From positions 2,046,001-2,110,000 of the forward strand of contig NZ_JQLH01000001.1 of the NCBI RefSeq assembly GCF_000744105.1: a stretch of 64,000 nucleotides of DNA, given 5' to 3'. The translations under genes and the position numbers were made by a program. This DNA is from Maribacter forsetii DSM 18668. GTDB lineage: Bacteria; Bacteroidota; Bacteroidia; Flavobacteriales; Flavobacteriaceae. Each line of letters starts with the position of its first letter. Positions within the stretch are counted from its first letter, which is position 1. This document shows, piece by piece, positions 8,729-18,074 of this stretch. Below the pieces are notes generated by a model. That model saw only the letters and a program-made list of their open reading frames with translations. It ran no database searches and was not told the DNA's origin.

Positions 8729-9325
8729 TTAAAGCGGAGTGTTCTCTGCAAAGGTCTCAATATCTTTTTTGATGTTCAACAAGTAGTCGATATCATCAAA
8801 ACCGTTAAGCATATTGTTTTTCTTGTAATCGTTGATGTCAAAGGACTCACTTTCACCGGTAGGCAATAAGGTTATCTTTTGCTCTTGAAGATTAATTTCT
8901 AACTCAGTTGAAGGATCGGCATCAACAGCATCAAATATTTTCTGTAGAAATGCAGCACTTACTTGTACTGGTAATACACCAATATTTAAACAGTTACCTC
9001 TAAAGATATCTGCGAAGAAACTTGAAACTACACATCTGAAACCGTAATCATAAACGGCCCAAGCAGCATGCTCACGAGATGAACCTGAGCCAAAGTTCTT
9101 ACCACCTACTAAGATTTTTCCGCTGAATTTATCTTGGTTCAAAACAAAATCTTCTTTCAAGGTATTGTCTTGATTGTAACGCCAATCTCTAAATAAGTTA
9201 TCACCAAAACCAACACGCTCAGTTGCCTTTAAAAATCGTGCAGGTATAATTTGATCTGTATCTACGTTTTCTATTGGTAAAGGAACCGCAGTTGAAGTTA
9301 ATATGTCGAATTTATCGTATGCCAT
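8729..9325 (-). CDS. leuD: 3-isopropylmalate dehydratase small subunit LeuD
   Basis: Small subunit of isopropylmalate isomerase, which together with LeuC converts 2- to 3-isopropylmalate. The 198-residue protein shows NVDTDQIIPARFLK near the N-terminus and GKNFGSGSSREHAAWAVYDYGF, both diagnostic for LeuD. It lies 99 bp after leuC and 83 bp before leuA on the same strand. Length is normal for the bacterial small subunit. Confidence 0.97.
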   Translation of the reverse strand: MAYDKFDILTSTAVPLPIENVDTDQIIPARFLKATERVGFGDNLFRDWRYNQDNTLKEDFVLNQDKFSGKILVGGKNFGSGSSREHAAWAVYDYGFRCVVSSFFADIFRGNCLNIGVLPVQVSAAFLQKIFDAVDADPSTELEINLQEQKITLLPTGESESFDINDYKKNNMLNGFDDIDYLLNIKKDIETFAENTPL

Positions 9326-9327
9326 TT

Positions 9328-9420
9328 TTTATAGCTTTTTGCTTCTGGCGTTTTGCCATTAGCTTGTATTATTATAATTGTTACTGTGCTAAAAGCCATC
9401 GGCTAATAGCGAAAGGCAAA
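9328..9420. repeat. AGCG/GC-skewed degenerate repeat in leuC-leuD spacer
   Basis: The spacer contains words such as TAGCTTTTTGCTTCTGGCG and GGCTAATAGCGAAAGGC, with the halves partly complementary. They resemble the other two leu-operon spacer repeats and may form a weak hairpin. No coding potential is seen. Confidence 0.35.
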
Positions 9421-9424
9421 CTTG

Positions 9425-10837
9425 TTACACAAGTTCTACCATTAATTCTCTTGGGTCGGTTACTTTACCGGTAACGGCAGCTGCAGCAGCAACTAACGGA
9501 CTAGCCAATAAGGTTCTAGAACCAGGCCCTTGTCTTCCTTCAAAGTTTCTGTTAGATGTGCTTACCGCTAATTTACCGGCCGGTACCTTATCGTCGTTCA
9601 TTGCCAAACAAGCAGAACAACCAGGCTCACGAAGCTCAAAGCCAGATTCAGTTAAAATATCAAGGATTCCTTCTTCTTTAATAGCTGATTCAACCTTATG
9701 TGATCCAGGAACCAACCATGCGGTAACATTGTCAGCTTTCTTTCTTCCTTTTACAATAGAGGCAAATGCTCTAAAATCTTCTATACGACCATTGGTACAA
9801 CTTCCAAGAAAAACAAAATCAATTGGTTTACCCATCATACTATCACCTTCATTGAAATCCATATACTTCAATGATTTTTGATATGTAGTAGCACCACCTT
9901 GTACAGCATCTGCCATAGGTATGTCATTAGAAATTCCCATTCCCATACCAGGGTTGGTACCATAGGTGATCATAGGTTCAATAAGCGAACCGTCAAAAGT
10001 TAATTCCTTATCAAAAATGGCGTCTTCATCTGTATATAAGGTTTTCCAATATGCCATTGCTTTATCCCAATCTGCACCTTTTGGAGTAAACTCACGACCT
10101 TTTACATATTCAAATGTTTTTTCATCAGGAGCGATCATACCACCACGGGCACCCATTTCTATACTTAGGTTACAAACCGTCATACGACCTTCCATACTCA
10201 TCTCTCTAAAGATCTCACCTGCATACTCAACAAAGTATCCTGTTGCTCCAGAAGTGGTTAATTGAGAGATGATAAATAGAGCAACATCTTTAGGAGTAAC
10301 CCCTTTGCTCATTTTACCGTTAATATTAATACGCATTCTCTTTGGCTTAGGCTGCATAATACATTGTGTAGCCAATACCATCTCAACTTCAGAAGTACCA
10401 ATACCAAAAGCTATAGCGCCAAAAGCACCATGTGTAGAAGTATGTGAATCTCCACAAACAATAGTGGCACCTGGTTGGGTAATACCATATTCAGGTCCTA
10501 CAACGTGTACAATACCATTTTTTGCATGACCTAATCCCCAATAAGAAATACCATATTCATTGGCATTTTCTTCTAACATTCTTAATTGGTTTGCTGAAAG
10601 TGGATCTGCAACCGGTAAATGTTGGTTAATAGTAGGAGTGTTATGGTCAGCTGTTGCAAAAGTTTTCTCAGGGTGCATAACAGGAATATTCCTGTTCTTA
10701 ATACCTAGAAAAGCAACAGGACTTGTTACTTCATGAACCATGTGTCTGTCAATGAACAGTACATCTGGACCATCTTGTATTTTATGTACTACGTGGGAAT
10801 CCCACACTTTGTCAAATAATGTTTTTGTTGCGCTCAT
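9425..10837 (-). CDS. leuC: 3-isopropylmalate dehydratase large subunit LeuC
   Basis: Large [4Fe-4S] subunit of isopropylmalate isomerase (aconitase family). The 470-residue length is typical. The active-site HMVHEVTSPVAFLG and CGDSHTSTHGAFGAIAFGIG are present, as are the cluster ligands in FLGSCTNGR and in the CSAC motif of REPGCSACLAMNDD. It is the first gene of the leu operon, with a -7 box about 22 bp upstream of its start. That leaves a leader too short for a classical leucine attenuator. Confidence 0.97.
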   Translation of the reverse strand: MSATKTLFDKVWDSHVVHKIQDGPDVLFIDRHMVHEVTSPVAFLGIKNRNIPVMHPEKTFATADHNTPTINQHLPVADPLSANQLRMLEENANEYGISYWGLGHAKNGIVHVVGPEYGITQPGATIVCGDSHTSTHGAFGAIAFGIGTSEVEMVLATQCIMQPKPKRMRININGKMSKGVTPKDVALFIISQLTTSGATGYFVEYAGEIFREMSMEGRMTVCNLSIEMGARGGMIAPDEKTFEYVKGREFTPKGADWDKAMAYWKTLYTDEDAIFDKELTFDGSLIEPMITYGTNPGMGMGISNDIPMADAVQGGATTYQKSLKYMDFNEGDSMMGKPIDFVFLGSCTNGRIEDFRAFASIVKGRKKADNVTAWLVPGSHKVESAIKEEGILDILTESGFELREPGCSACLAMNDDKVPAGKLAVSTSNRNFEGRQGPGSRTLLASPLVAAAAAVTGKVTDPRELMVELV

Positions 10838-10859
10838 ATTCTTTCTAATGTAAGTACGA

Positions 10860-10867
10860 CAAATCTA
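10860..10867 (-). promoter_or_regulatory. -7 promoter box of leu operon
   Basis: On the minus strand TAGATTTG matches TAnnTTTG exactly, 22 bp before the leuC ATG. The matching -33 TTG is not seen at the ideal distance. The predicted untranslated leader is only around 20 bases, so regulation by leader-peptide attenuation is unlikely from this promoter. Confidence 0.5.
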
Positions 10868-10943
10868 TTAAAAACAAGGGTTTTTTAGAAATTAACACTC
10901 TTGAAAATTACGATGTTCAACGGGAAAGTTGTTAAAAATACAA

Positions 10944-13049
10944 CTAACTAATATACGTCCAGATATTCTTATGCTTTACCAACTGAGCATACATATGTCT
11001 TATAATTAGATTCTCTGGTTTACTTAATGAAGGGTCTTCTTTAAGCAGTTGTAAGGCGTAGAAGCGAGCCGATTTTAGAATATCATTATCCTTCACAATA
11101 TCTGCTATTTTTAAACTAAGCAATCCGCTTTGTTGCGTACCCATAATATCTCCGGGTCCACGTAGTTTTAGATCTACTTCTGCAATTTCAAAGCCGTCAT
11201 TGGTGGCGACCATGGTCTCTAATCTAGTTTTTGAATCGCTAGATAATTTATGGCTCGTCATTAGAATGCAAAAACTTTGATCTGCTCCACGACCAACACG
11301 ACCACGTAACTGATGTAATTGTGATAGACCAAAACGTTCGGCACTTTCAATAATCATTACCGATGCATTAGGTACGTTGACACCAACTTCTATAACCGTT
11401 GTGGCTACCATAATTTGAGTTTCGCCCTGTACAAAACGGTTCATTTCAAATTCCTTGTCCGCCGGTTTCATTTGCCCGTGAACAATTGAAATCTGATATT
11501 TAGGCTGAGGAAAATCGCGGGCAATACTCTCATAACCATCCATTAAATCTTTGTAGTCCATAGCTTCAGACTCTTGGATTAATGGGTACACCACATATAT
11601 CTGTCTGCCTTTTTCAATTTCATCACGTATAAAACGAAAAACCTTTAATCGGTTTCCGTCATATCTATGTACAGTTTTAATGGGCTTACGACCAGGTGGT
11701 AATTCGTCAATTACAGAGATATCCAGATCACCGTATAAACTCATGGCCAATGTTCTAGGTATAGGTGTTGCGGTCATTACTAGTATATGTGGCGGAAATT
11801 CATTTTTGTGCCACAATTTAGAACGTTGGGCTACACCAAAACGGTGCTGCTCATCAATAATCGCTATTCCTAAATTCTTGTATTTTACTTTATCTTCTAA
11901 AAGGGCATGAGTGCCAATAAGTATGTTGAGCTCTCCATTTTCTAACTGTTCGTGAATTGGTTTACGAGCAGATTTCTTTACGGAACCAGTAAGTAAGGCG
12001 CAGGTAATCTCGGTGCCTTCCAGCAATTCAGAAATGCCTTGAAAGTGTTGGTTGGCAAGAATTTCCGTTGGCGCCATTAAACAAGCTTGAAATCCGTTAT
12101 CGATTGCCAATAGCATGGTCATAACGGCAACAATGGTTTTTCCTGATCCTACATCACCTTGTAATAAACGGTTCATTTGGGCATTGCTGCCCAGATCTGA
12201 TCGTATTTCTTTGATTACCCGTTTCTGTGCTCCGGTAAGCTCAAAAGGCAATTTATTATTGTAGAAATCCTTAAAATACTCGCCAACTTCACTAAACGGA
12301 AAACCTTTGATCTTTTTCTTTCTAGAAACGTTTTTACCAATAAGCTGTAATTGTATGTAAAAAAGTTCTTCGAACTTTAACCTCCATTGTGCTTTTGCCA
12401 ATAATTCCTGACTTTTAGGAAAGTGAATATTGAACATGGCTTCGCTCTTGTTTATGAGTTTTAGGTCATGCAGTAATTTATCTGATAAGCTTTCGGTGAA
12501 TTTTCCGTTGATTTCTATAAAAAGCTGTTGCATCAGTTTACTGATAACTTTATTGGTGATGCCTTTATTACTTAGCTTTTCAGTAGATGGGTAAACGGGT
12601 TGCATATATACCTTAGTACCTTGTTCATGTGCTTTCAATGGTTCCATCTCTGGGTGTGGCATTGAAAATGTACCGTTGTACCAATTACATTTTCCAAAAA
12701 TGACATAGGGTACATTTAGTTTTAAGTTCTCTCGTAACCACTTCTGACCACGAAACCAAACCAATTCTATTTCCCCGGTATCATCTTTAAAACGGGCTAT
12801 TAAACGAGAACCTCTTTTTTGTTCTACCGTTTTTAAATGAACTATTTTGCCAACTATCTGAACATCTGCACTGCTACGTTGTAATTGACTTATTTTATAA
12901 TATTGGGTTTTGTCAATGTAACGGTTAGGGAAAAGATTCAGCAAATCTTGGTAGGTGCTTATCCCTAATTCGGACTTTAAGGTTTCTGCCCTGTTTGGAC
13001 CAACACCTTTTAAGTACACTACGGGAGTTTGCAAGAAGTTTGCGTTCAT
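10944..13049 (-). CDS. recG: ATP-dependent DNA helicase RecG
   Basis: Branch-migration helicase that remodels stalled forks and Holliday junctions. The 701-residue protein has the N-terminal wedge/OB-fold region (VQIVGKIVHLKTVEQKRGS). Helicase motifs follow: I, LLQGDVGSGKTIVA; II, IIDEQHRFGV (a DEQH box); III, MTATPIPRTLAMS; and the C-terminal QLRGRVGRG. Length matches RecG. It is upstream of leuC on the same strand, separated by a promoter, and divergent from the M1 peptidase gene. Confidence 0.97.
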   Translation of the reverse strand: MNANFLQTPVVYLKGVGPNRAETLKSELGISTYQDLLNLFPNRYIDKTQYYKISQLQRSSADVQIVGKIVHLKTVEQKRGSRLIARFKDDTGEIELVWFRGQKWLRENLKLNVPYVIFGKCNWYNGTFSMPHPEMEPLKAHEQGTKVYMQPVYPSTEKLSNKGITNKVISKLMQQLFIEINGKFTESLSDKLLHDLKLINKSEAMFNIHFPKSQELLAKAQWRLKFEELFYIQLQLIGKNVSRKKKIKGFPFSEVGEYFKDFYNNKLPFELTGAQKRVIKEIRSDLGSNAQMNRLLQGDVGSGKTIVAVMTMLLAIDNGFQACLMAPTEILANQHFQGISELLEGTEITCALLTGSVKKSARKPIHEQLENGELNILIGTHALLEDKVKYKNLGIAIIDEQHRFGVAQRSKLWHKNEFPPHILVMTATPIPRTLAMSLYGDLDISVIDELPPGRKPIKTVHRYDGNRLKVFRFIRDEIEKGRQIYVVYPLIQESEAMDYKDLMDGYESIARDFPQPKYQISIVHGQMKPADKEFEMNRFVQGETQIMVATTVIEVGVNVPNASVMIIESAERFGLSQLHQLRGRVGRGADQSFCILMTSHKLSSDSKTRLETMVATNDGFEIAEVDLKLRGPGDIMGTQQSGLLSLKIADIVKDNDILKSARFYALQLLKEDPSLSKPENLIIRHMYAQLVKHKNIWTYIS

Positions 13050-13201
13050 GGCACTAAAATAGGGATAAGCCCTTAATCCCCAAAGGGGAAAATATCATTA
13101 CTGCTCTTGTAAATATGGTTCTAATGGTAACTAACGAATTAAGTGTTGTTTAGCATCACATTCAATTCAGGTAAAGGTTAGGGAAGTGCTCCCCAAAACA
13201 T

Positions 13202-13209
13202 TAAATTTG
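13202..13209 (+). promoter_or_regulatory. Candidate -7 box of M1 aminopeptidase gene
   Basis: TAAATTTG matches TAnnTTTG exactly and ends 25 bp before the preferred ATG at 13235. A clear -33 TTG at 19-bp spacing is missing. Confidence 0.4.
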
Positions 13210-13234
13210 AAATGTTATTTGTTTGGTTTGCTGT

Positions 13235-15304
13235 ATGAAGAAATTAATTTTCACCTTTTTTTTATTCTTATCCCTCTATGCTTTTGGGCAACATCAAGAT
13301 AAAGTAGACTTTATTAAGGCTAAGGTTTACCTAAGCCCAGTACCTAAAGAAAAAACGATTAAAGGTGGGGTGATCTATCGTTTTAATGTGTTGCAAAATG
13401 TTGACTCTATATTTCTTGATGCAAAGAATTTGGATTTTTCAAAAGTAGAACTTGACGGGAAAAAGATGGATTTTAATGCCACAGAAAAGATCATTTCCAT
13501 TAAACATAAATTTAAAAAGGGAGCATCGCATAAACTGTTTCTTGAATATGTAACGAAACCCAAACAAACGGTCTATTTTATTGGTTGGGATGATGATGTA
13601 GAAGGCAATGAGCAGATATGGACGCAAGGACAAGGAAAATACACTAGCCATTGGCTTCCTAGTTTTGATGACATGGAAGAAAAAATAGAATTTGATCTTA
13701 CTATTGAAGCCGATAAAAAATATCAAGTCATTGCGAATGGTAATCTACTTTTAAAAACTAGCAATGACGAAGATGATCCTATTTGGATATTCGATATGAA
13801 AAAACCAATGAGTAGTTATTTGTTGGCATTTGCAATGGGTAATTATGACAAACAAGTATTGACATCTGAAAGTGGTGTAACCATTGAAAACTATTATTAC
13901 CCAAATGATAGTCTAAAAGTGGAACCAACGTATAGATACACAAAACGAATATTTGATTTTTTAGAAAATGAGATAGGTGTCGCTTATCCTTGGCAGAATT
14001 ATAAGCAAGTGCCTGTACACGATTTTTTATATGCAGGTATGGAAAATACGAGCGCTACTTTTTTCTCTGACGCTTATGTCATTGATTCCACTTCGTTTAT
14101 AGATAGAAATTATGTAAATATCAATGCCCATGAGCTGGCGCACCAATGGTTTGGTAATTTGGTTACGGAAAAGAACAGTGAGCATCATTGGTTGCATGAG
14201 GGTTTTGCTACCTACTATGCCTATTTGGCTGAAAAAGAAGTCTTTGGAGACGATTATTTTTATTGGAAGTTATTTGATACGGCAAAAGTATTAAGTGATA
14301 TCTCAGAAAAGGGAGAGGGGCAGAGCTTGCTTAACCCAAAGGCTAGTAGTCTTACATATTATGAAAAAGGGGCTTGGGCTTTAGCTGTATTGAGAGAAGA
14401 AATAGGGGACTCCGCATTTAAAGAAAGAATAAAAACATACCTAAATAAATATCAGTACCAAAATGTGACTGTTGCAGATTTTATTGCTGAAATGGAAAAT
14501 GCAAGTGGAAAGAATTTGAATGAGTTTAAGGAGGTTTGGCTAAAAACGAAAGAATTTCCTGAAGAGATAGCTAAGGATTTTTTGATGAAAAAAAACGCTG
14601 AAATAAGAAAGTTTTATAATCTAAAAAATGATGATGCCAGTACTTTTATATCTTTTGAAATTTTGAAGGATTCTGAACTTAGCACCCGATTAAAACTTGA
14701 AATACTTGAGTTAAAAGATAGTATATCTGAAATGGACTTTTCTAAATTAATTGCTAGCAACGATATAAAAATAAGACAATTTGCAGCACAGAAAATAGGT
14801 AAAATTTCTGAGGAGCTAAAAGAATTTACAGAACCACTATTGTTAGATGATAGTTATATAACTAATGAGTTAATGCTTTATAATCTTTGGAGTAGTTTTG
14901 ATTATGATAGAAGTACTTTCTTAGAAAAAACAAAAAATATTGTTGGGTTGCCTAATAAAAATGTCCGTTTACTATGGTTAACATTAGCATTGTTTACGCC
15001 AGATTATAGACCTACGGAGAATGTTTATTTTCATCGGGAGCTTGTTGGTTATACAAGCCCCATTTATAATACAGAAGTAAGACAAACAGCGTTTCAATAT
15101 TTATCTGAAATTAAGGCTTTAAATGACGATGCCTATATTAATTTGATAAAGGCGACCAATCACCATTCTTGGCAGTTTAGAAATTATGCCAGAAAGTTAT
15201 TTGATGCACTTTGGAGCGACCAAGAACAGAAAAAAGAAATTGAAAAGATTGTAAATCAACTAAATTCATCAGATTTGCGTTATCTTAAAACGAAATTAAA
15301 TTAA
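13235..15304 (+). CDS. M1 family aminopeptidase, exported
   Basis: Zinc metallopeptidase that removes N-terminal residues from peptides, probably periplasmic. From the ATG at 13235 the protein has 689 residues and a signal peptide MKKLIFTFFLFLSLYAFGQ; a TTG four codons upstream would add only VCC and is less likely. The exopeptidase motif appears as AGMEN near 267-271, the zinc site HELAH at 299-303, and the third ligand in WLHEGFA is Glu322. The C-terminal 200 residues form a HEAT-like helical region. The stop is 2 bp from the patatin gene, so the two form an operon. Confidence 0.93.
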   Translation: MKKLIFTFFLFLSLYAFGQHQDKVDFIKAKVYLSPVPKEKTIKGGVIYRFNVLQNVDSIFLDAKNLDFSKVELDGKKMDFNATEKIISIKHKFKKGASHKLFLEYVTKPKQTVYFIGWDDDVEGNEQIWTQGQGKYTSHWLPSFDDMEEKIEFDLTIEADKKYQVIANGNLLLKTSNDEDDPIWIFDMKKPMSSYLLAFAMGNYDKQVLTSESGVTIENYYYPNDSLKVEPTYRYTKRIFDFLENEIGVAYPWQNYKQVPVHDFLYAGMENTSATFFSDAYVIDSTSFIDRNYVNINAHELAHQWFGNLVTEKNSEHHWLHEGFATYYAYLAEKEVFGDDYFYWKLFDTAKVLSDISEKGEGQSLLNPKASSLTYYEKGAWALAVLREEIGDSAFKERIKTYLNKYQYQNVTVADFIAEMENASGKNLNEFKEVWLKTKEFPEEIAKDFLMKKNAEIRKFYNLKNDDASTFISFEILKDSELSTRLKLEILELKDSISEMDFSKLIASNDIKIRQFAAQKIGKISEELKEFTEPLLLDDSYITNELMLYNLWSSFDYDRSTFLEKTKNIVGLPNKNVRLLWLTLALFTPDYRPTENVYFHRELVGYTSPIYNTEVRQTAFQYLSEIKALNDDAYINLIKATNHHSWQFRNYARKLFDALWSDQEQKKEIEKIVNQLNSSDLRYLKTKLN

Positions 15305-15306
15305 TA

Positions 15307-16221
15307 ATGAAAGCATTAGTTATTTCTGGTGGTGGTAGTAAAGGTGCCTTTGCCGGTGGCGTTGCCCAATACCTTATTCAAGAAGAGGGAAGAAAGTATG
15401 ATATTTTTGTAGGTACTTCTACTGGTAGTCTACTTATCTCTCATTTGGCATTAGGTAAGCTAGATAAGATCAAAGAAATATATTCTAATGTCAATCAGAA
15501 AAGTATTTTTAATAACTGTCCGTTTTTAGTCAAGAATATTCGTGGTAATGAAGAAATTTCAATTAATCATTGGAATGTTTTTAGAAATTTCATGACTGGG
15601 AAAAAGACTTTTGGCGAAAGTGAAAATTTGCGTAAGCTAATAGAAAACAGTTTAACTATTGAGGAATTTGAAACCTTAAAGAACGGAGATTCAGATGTTG
15701 TTATTACGGTGTCTAATCTGTCATTAAATCAAGTAGAGTATAAATCTATTAAAGATTGCACTTATGAAGACTATTGCGATTGGATATGGATTTCAGCCAA
15801 CTATACACCGTTCATGAGTTTGGTACGTAAAAACTATTGTGAGTATGCTGATGGTGGTTTAGGTAGTATTGTGCCTATTGAAGAAGCTATAAAAAGAGGA
15901 GCAACAGAAGTAGATGTGGTGGTTTTACATACTGAAGTTAACTATATGAACAGGGTAGCCTCACGTAATCCATTTGAGCTGATTACCACAATGATGAGTT
16001 TTATTTTAGATAGAATAGAACATCAGAATATTAGAATAGGAAAATTAGTTGCCAATCAAAAGAATGCAATCATCAACTTGTTTTATACGCCTACAATTTT
16101 AACTACCAATTCTTTGATATTCGATAAAGCAAAAATGACACTGTGGTGGAAGAGAGGGTATTTGTATGCAAAGAATAAAAATGAAGAAACAAATCCTATA
16201 GAACCAAATGAGCATGAGTAG
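15307..16221 (+). CDS. Patatin-like phospholipase
   Basis: A 304-residue cytoplasmic-type patatin that should hydrolyse acyl esters with a Ser-Asp dyad. The oxyanion hole is SGGGSKGAFAGG at 7-18, the nucleophile elbow is G-T-S38-T-G at 36-40, and the catalytic Asp is Asp182 in ADGGLG. No signal peptide is visible. It starts 3 bp after the M1 aminopeptidase stop and is co-transcribed with it. It ends 3 bp from the convergent membrane-protein gene, with no room for a terminator. Confidence 0.92.
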   Translation: MKALVISGGGSKGAFAGGVAQYLIQEEGRKYDIFVGTSTGSLLISHLALGKLDKIKEIYSNVNQKSIFNNCPFLVKNIRGNEEISINHWNVFRNFMTGKKTFGESENLRKLIENSLTIEEFETLKNGDSDVVITVSNLSLNQVEYKSIKDCTYEDYCDWIWISANYTPFMSLVRKNYCEYADGGLGSIVPIEEAIKRGATEVDVVVLHTEVNYMNRVASRNPFELITTMMSFILDRIEHQNIRIGKLVANQKNAIINLFYTPTILTTNSLIFDKAKMTLWWKRGYLYAKNKNEETNPIEPNEHE

Positions 16222-16224
16222 CAA

Positions 16225-16668
16225 TTATTTACTCTCTTTGCGCAGGCCATTGTAAAGAATAATTATTCCAACAAAACTTATAAGTAAACACAAGGGAGTA
16301 AAGAAGTAACTATCCATACGAGAAAACTCAGTTGTTGTTACTTGCTTGAAAAACCCAACATATTTAAAGTCACCTACAGCTCTAATTAAAAATAGAATAG
16401 GAATTACCCATTGTCCAAGTTTTATTAAAGAGTTGAAAATTTTACTTTTTCTATCTTTTATGGAGAATGTATAGATCAACGTAAATACAAATAGTATTGT
16501 AGCGACTATAATACAATCAAAAATAGTAGGGGCTAATAGGATACTTCCATTTTCATTGGTTGGTAGAGAACTTAGATAACCTAAGGTGCCTCCAGTAGCC
16601 CAATAAAAGTGTATGGAGGATAGAAAGAGAAATGTAATTACTAAAAAATACTTTAATACATTTCTCAT
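16225..16668 (-). CDS. Small membrane protein, DUF3995-like
   Basis: A 147-residue protein with four hydrophobic segments. An N-terminal IHFYWATGGTLG motif resembles DUF3995 proteins, which keep an H-x-Y-W-A-x-G-G signature. The function of the family is unknown. It follows the next gene by 9 bp on the same strand. DUF assignment is from memory of the motif. Confidence 0.6.
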   Translation of the reverse strand: MRNVLKYFLVITFLFLSSIHFYWATGGTLGYLSSLPTNENGSILLAPTIFDCIIVATILFVFTLIYTFSIKDRKSKIFNSLIKLGQWVIPILFLIRAVGDFKYVGFFKQVTTTEFSRMDSYFFTPLCLLISFVGIIILYNGLRKESK

Positions 16669-16677
16669 TATCTAAAA

Positions 16678-17196
16678 TTACCAGAGATCACCAATCTCTC
16701 TTTTTACAAAAGATAGGGCAGTAGCTGAGGGTGACGTTTTATCCATAGTTTCATTCAAAATATCTTCCCTTAATTTATCTGCAGTTTCAGTATTGCTCAT
16801 TGCTGCTTTTCTAATCATTTGGATAGTGGCGCTTTTTGCCGCTTTAATTACGTTCCAGCATTCATCTGTCATATAGATTTGTTGAGAAAGGTTATGGTCA
16901 AATTCCGTTTCAACACTTTTGATCAACAAATTTTCATAGGCGTTTTTGTCATCACTTTGTGGTGATACACGAACTACCAAACTTGGTATTGCAATGCGTT
17001 CTAAGAACAAGGCCATTCTTTCGTATGCTTGTAAACGCACCGGTAATGTATCTTTCTGAGAATCTTTATGTAAAAGAAAACGTCTTCTTCCTTCTTCATT
17101 GTTAGTGTGCATTCTAAAGAAATAGAAGGCAATGGCACCTGTAACAACAGAAGGTATCAAATAAGCGAAAAGTTGAAAAATTTGGTCGGAGTTCAT
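16678..17196 (-). CDS. Membrane-anchored protein of unknown function (DUF7935-like)
   Basis: A 172-residue protein with one N-terminal transmembrane helix (FAYLIPSVVTGAIAFYFF), then a soluble helical domain containing PVRLQAYERMALFLERI. This arrangement is common in a Flavobacteriia-restricted family, probably the one named DUF7935. No catalytic motif is visible. It is 83 bp downstream of the OmpA-like gene and may belong to that transcription unit. Confidence 0.6.
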   Translation of the reverse strand: MNSDQIFQLFAYLIPSVVTGAIAFYFFRMHTNNEEGRRRFLLHKDSQKDTLPVRLQAYERMALFLERIAIPSLVVRVSPQSDDKNAYENLLIKSVETEFDHNLSQQIYMTDECWNVIKAAKSATIQMIRKAAMSNTETADKLREDILNETMDKTSPSATALSFVKREIGDLW

Positions 17197-17278
17197 TTTT
17201 TAATTAGTTATTATTTACGAAATAAGAACGTCCAAATTTCTCAATTAGTATAGTGGTTTATCGATGAAATACTTAAAA

Positions 17279-18049
17279 TTAGTTTTTAGCATCTCCCTTC
17301 GCCATATCATAAAATGCTTTATAATCCGGTTGAAACTTTATTTGTAACGATTCTCGTAAGCCGCCATCTTGACCAACAGCAACAATTCGTTCTCCATTTA
17401 CACCAAAATCTTTAATTAAAATGCTGGCAATAGCAGTAGCTTGCTGCAATGCTACATTCATTTCACCTGTAATATTCAGGCTTGCAACAGTTATGACACT
17501 TTTTGGATTTGCATTTGCAACCTTGGCTACATTCTCTATCCACGTTTTAGATTCGCTTGAAGGATTAAGACCAATACCATCTGTAAAGAAGAAGTCTAAT
17601 TTTTCTGAGATGACTACAGAACCGTCAGTTACACCAACTTTTGCATTCTCACCTAGTACTTGTTTAGAATTGGTCAATATTACTACTGCAGTAGAATCAT
17701 TACTGGCAACGGCATCGGTTACACCTTTTAACTGCTTTTCTTTTCGTTCTAAAACAGCCATGGTTTTATTGATATTCTCTGAATTCTGACTAGATAATGC
17801 CGCAAAACTGTTTAAGTTTTTCATTAAAGTAGCATTCGCATCCTGTAATTCCGTTACTTGAGATTGGTATTCATCTGAGCGTTGGTCCGCCAATTTCTCG
17901 TTGCGTTGAGATATGCTTACCATTTTAGAGATAGAATCTAGTTTAAATTTCAATTCTTGATTTTGCTCTATCAATTCACTTTTTTTCTGAGCTTGAATTG
18001 TGCTAAGTCCTATAAAAAATAAAGTAGAACATATAAAATATCGTTTCAT
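17279..18049 (-). CDS. Exported coiled-coil protein with degenerate OmpA-like C-terminus
   Basis: From ATG at 18049 the protein has 256 residues with a signal peptide (MKRYFICSTLFFIGLSTIQAQ), a coiled coil from about 20 to 110, and a C-terminal OmpA/MotB-shaped domain. An ATG at 18091 is also in frame but would overlap the previous gene and bury the signal peptide. The peptidoglycan-binding residues of OmpA domains are not retained: the usual NxxLSxxRAxxV region reads MNVALQQATAIASIL and the C-terminal Arg motif is absent. It may therefore have lost peptidoglycan binding. Its architecture parallels the intact OmpA gene at 24223-25077. Confidence 0.7.
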   Translation of the reverse strand: MKRYFICSTLFFIGLSTIQAQKKSELIEQNQELKFKLDSISKMVSISQRNEKLADQRSDEYQSQVTELQDANATLMKNLNSFAALSSQNSENINKTMAVLERKEKQLKGVTDAVASNDSTAVVILTNSKQVLGENAKVGVTDGSVVISEKLDFFFTDGIGLNPSSESKTWIENVAKVANANPKSVITVASLNITGEMNVALQQATAIASILIKDFGVNGERIVAVGQDGGLRESLQIKFQPDYKAFYDMAKGDAKN

Positions 18050-18074
18050 AATAAAATGCATTAAATAAGTTAAT

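Noticed and set aside
10838..10943. Leader-peptide attenuator before leuC
   Set aside because: The predicted leader from the -7 box is only about 20 bases and contains no run of Leu codons or terminator hairpin.
13078..13090. Small palindrome CCCC-AAA-GGGG between recG and M1 gene
   Set aside because: Very short stem without a T run; common in such spacers and no supporting context.
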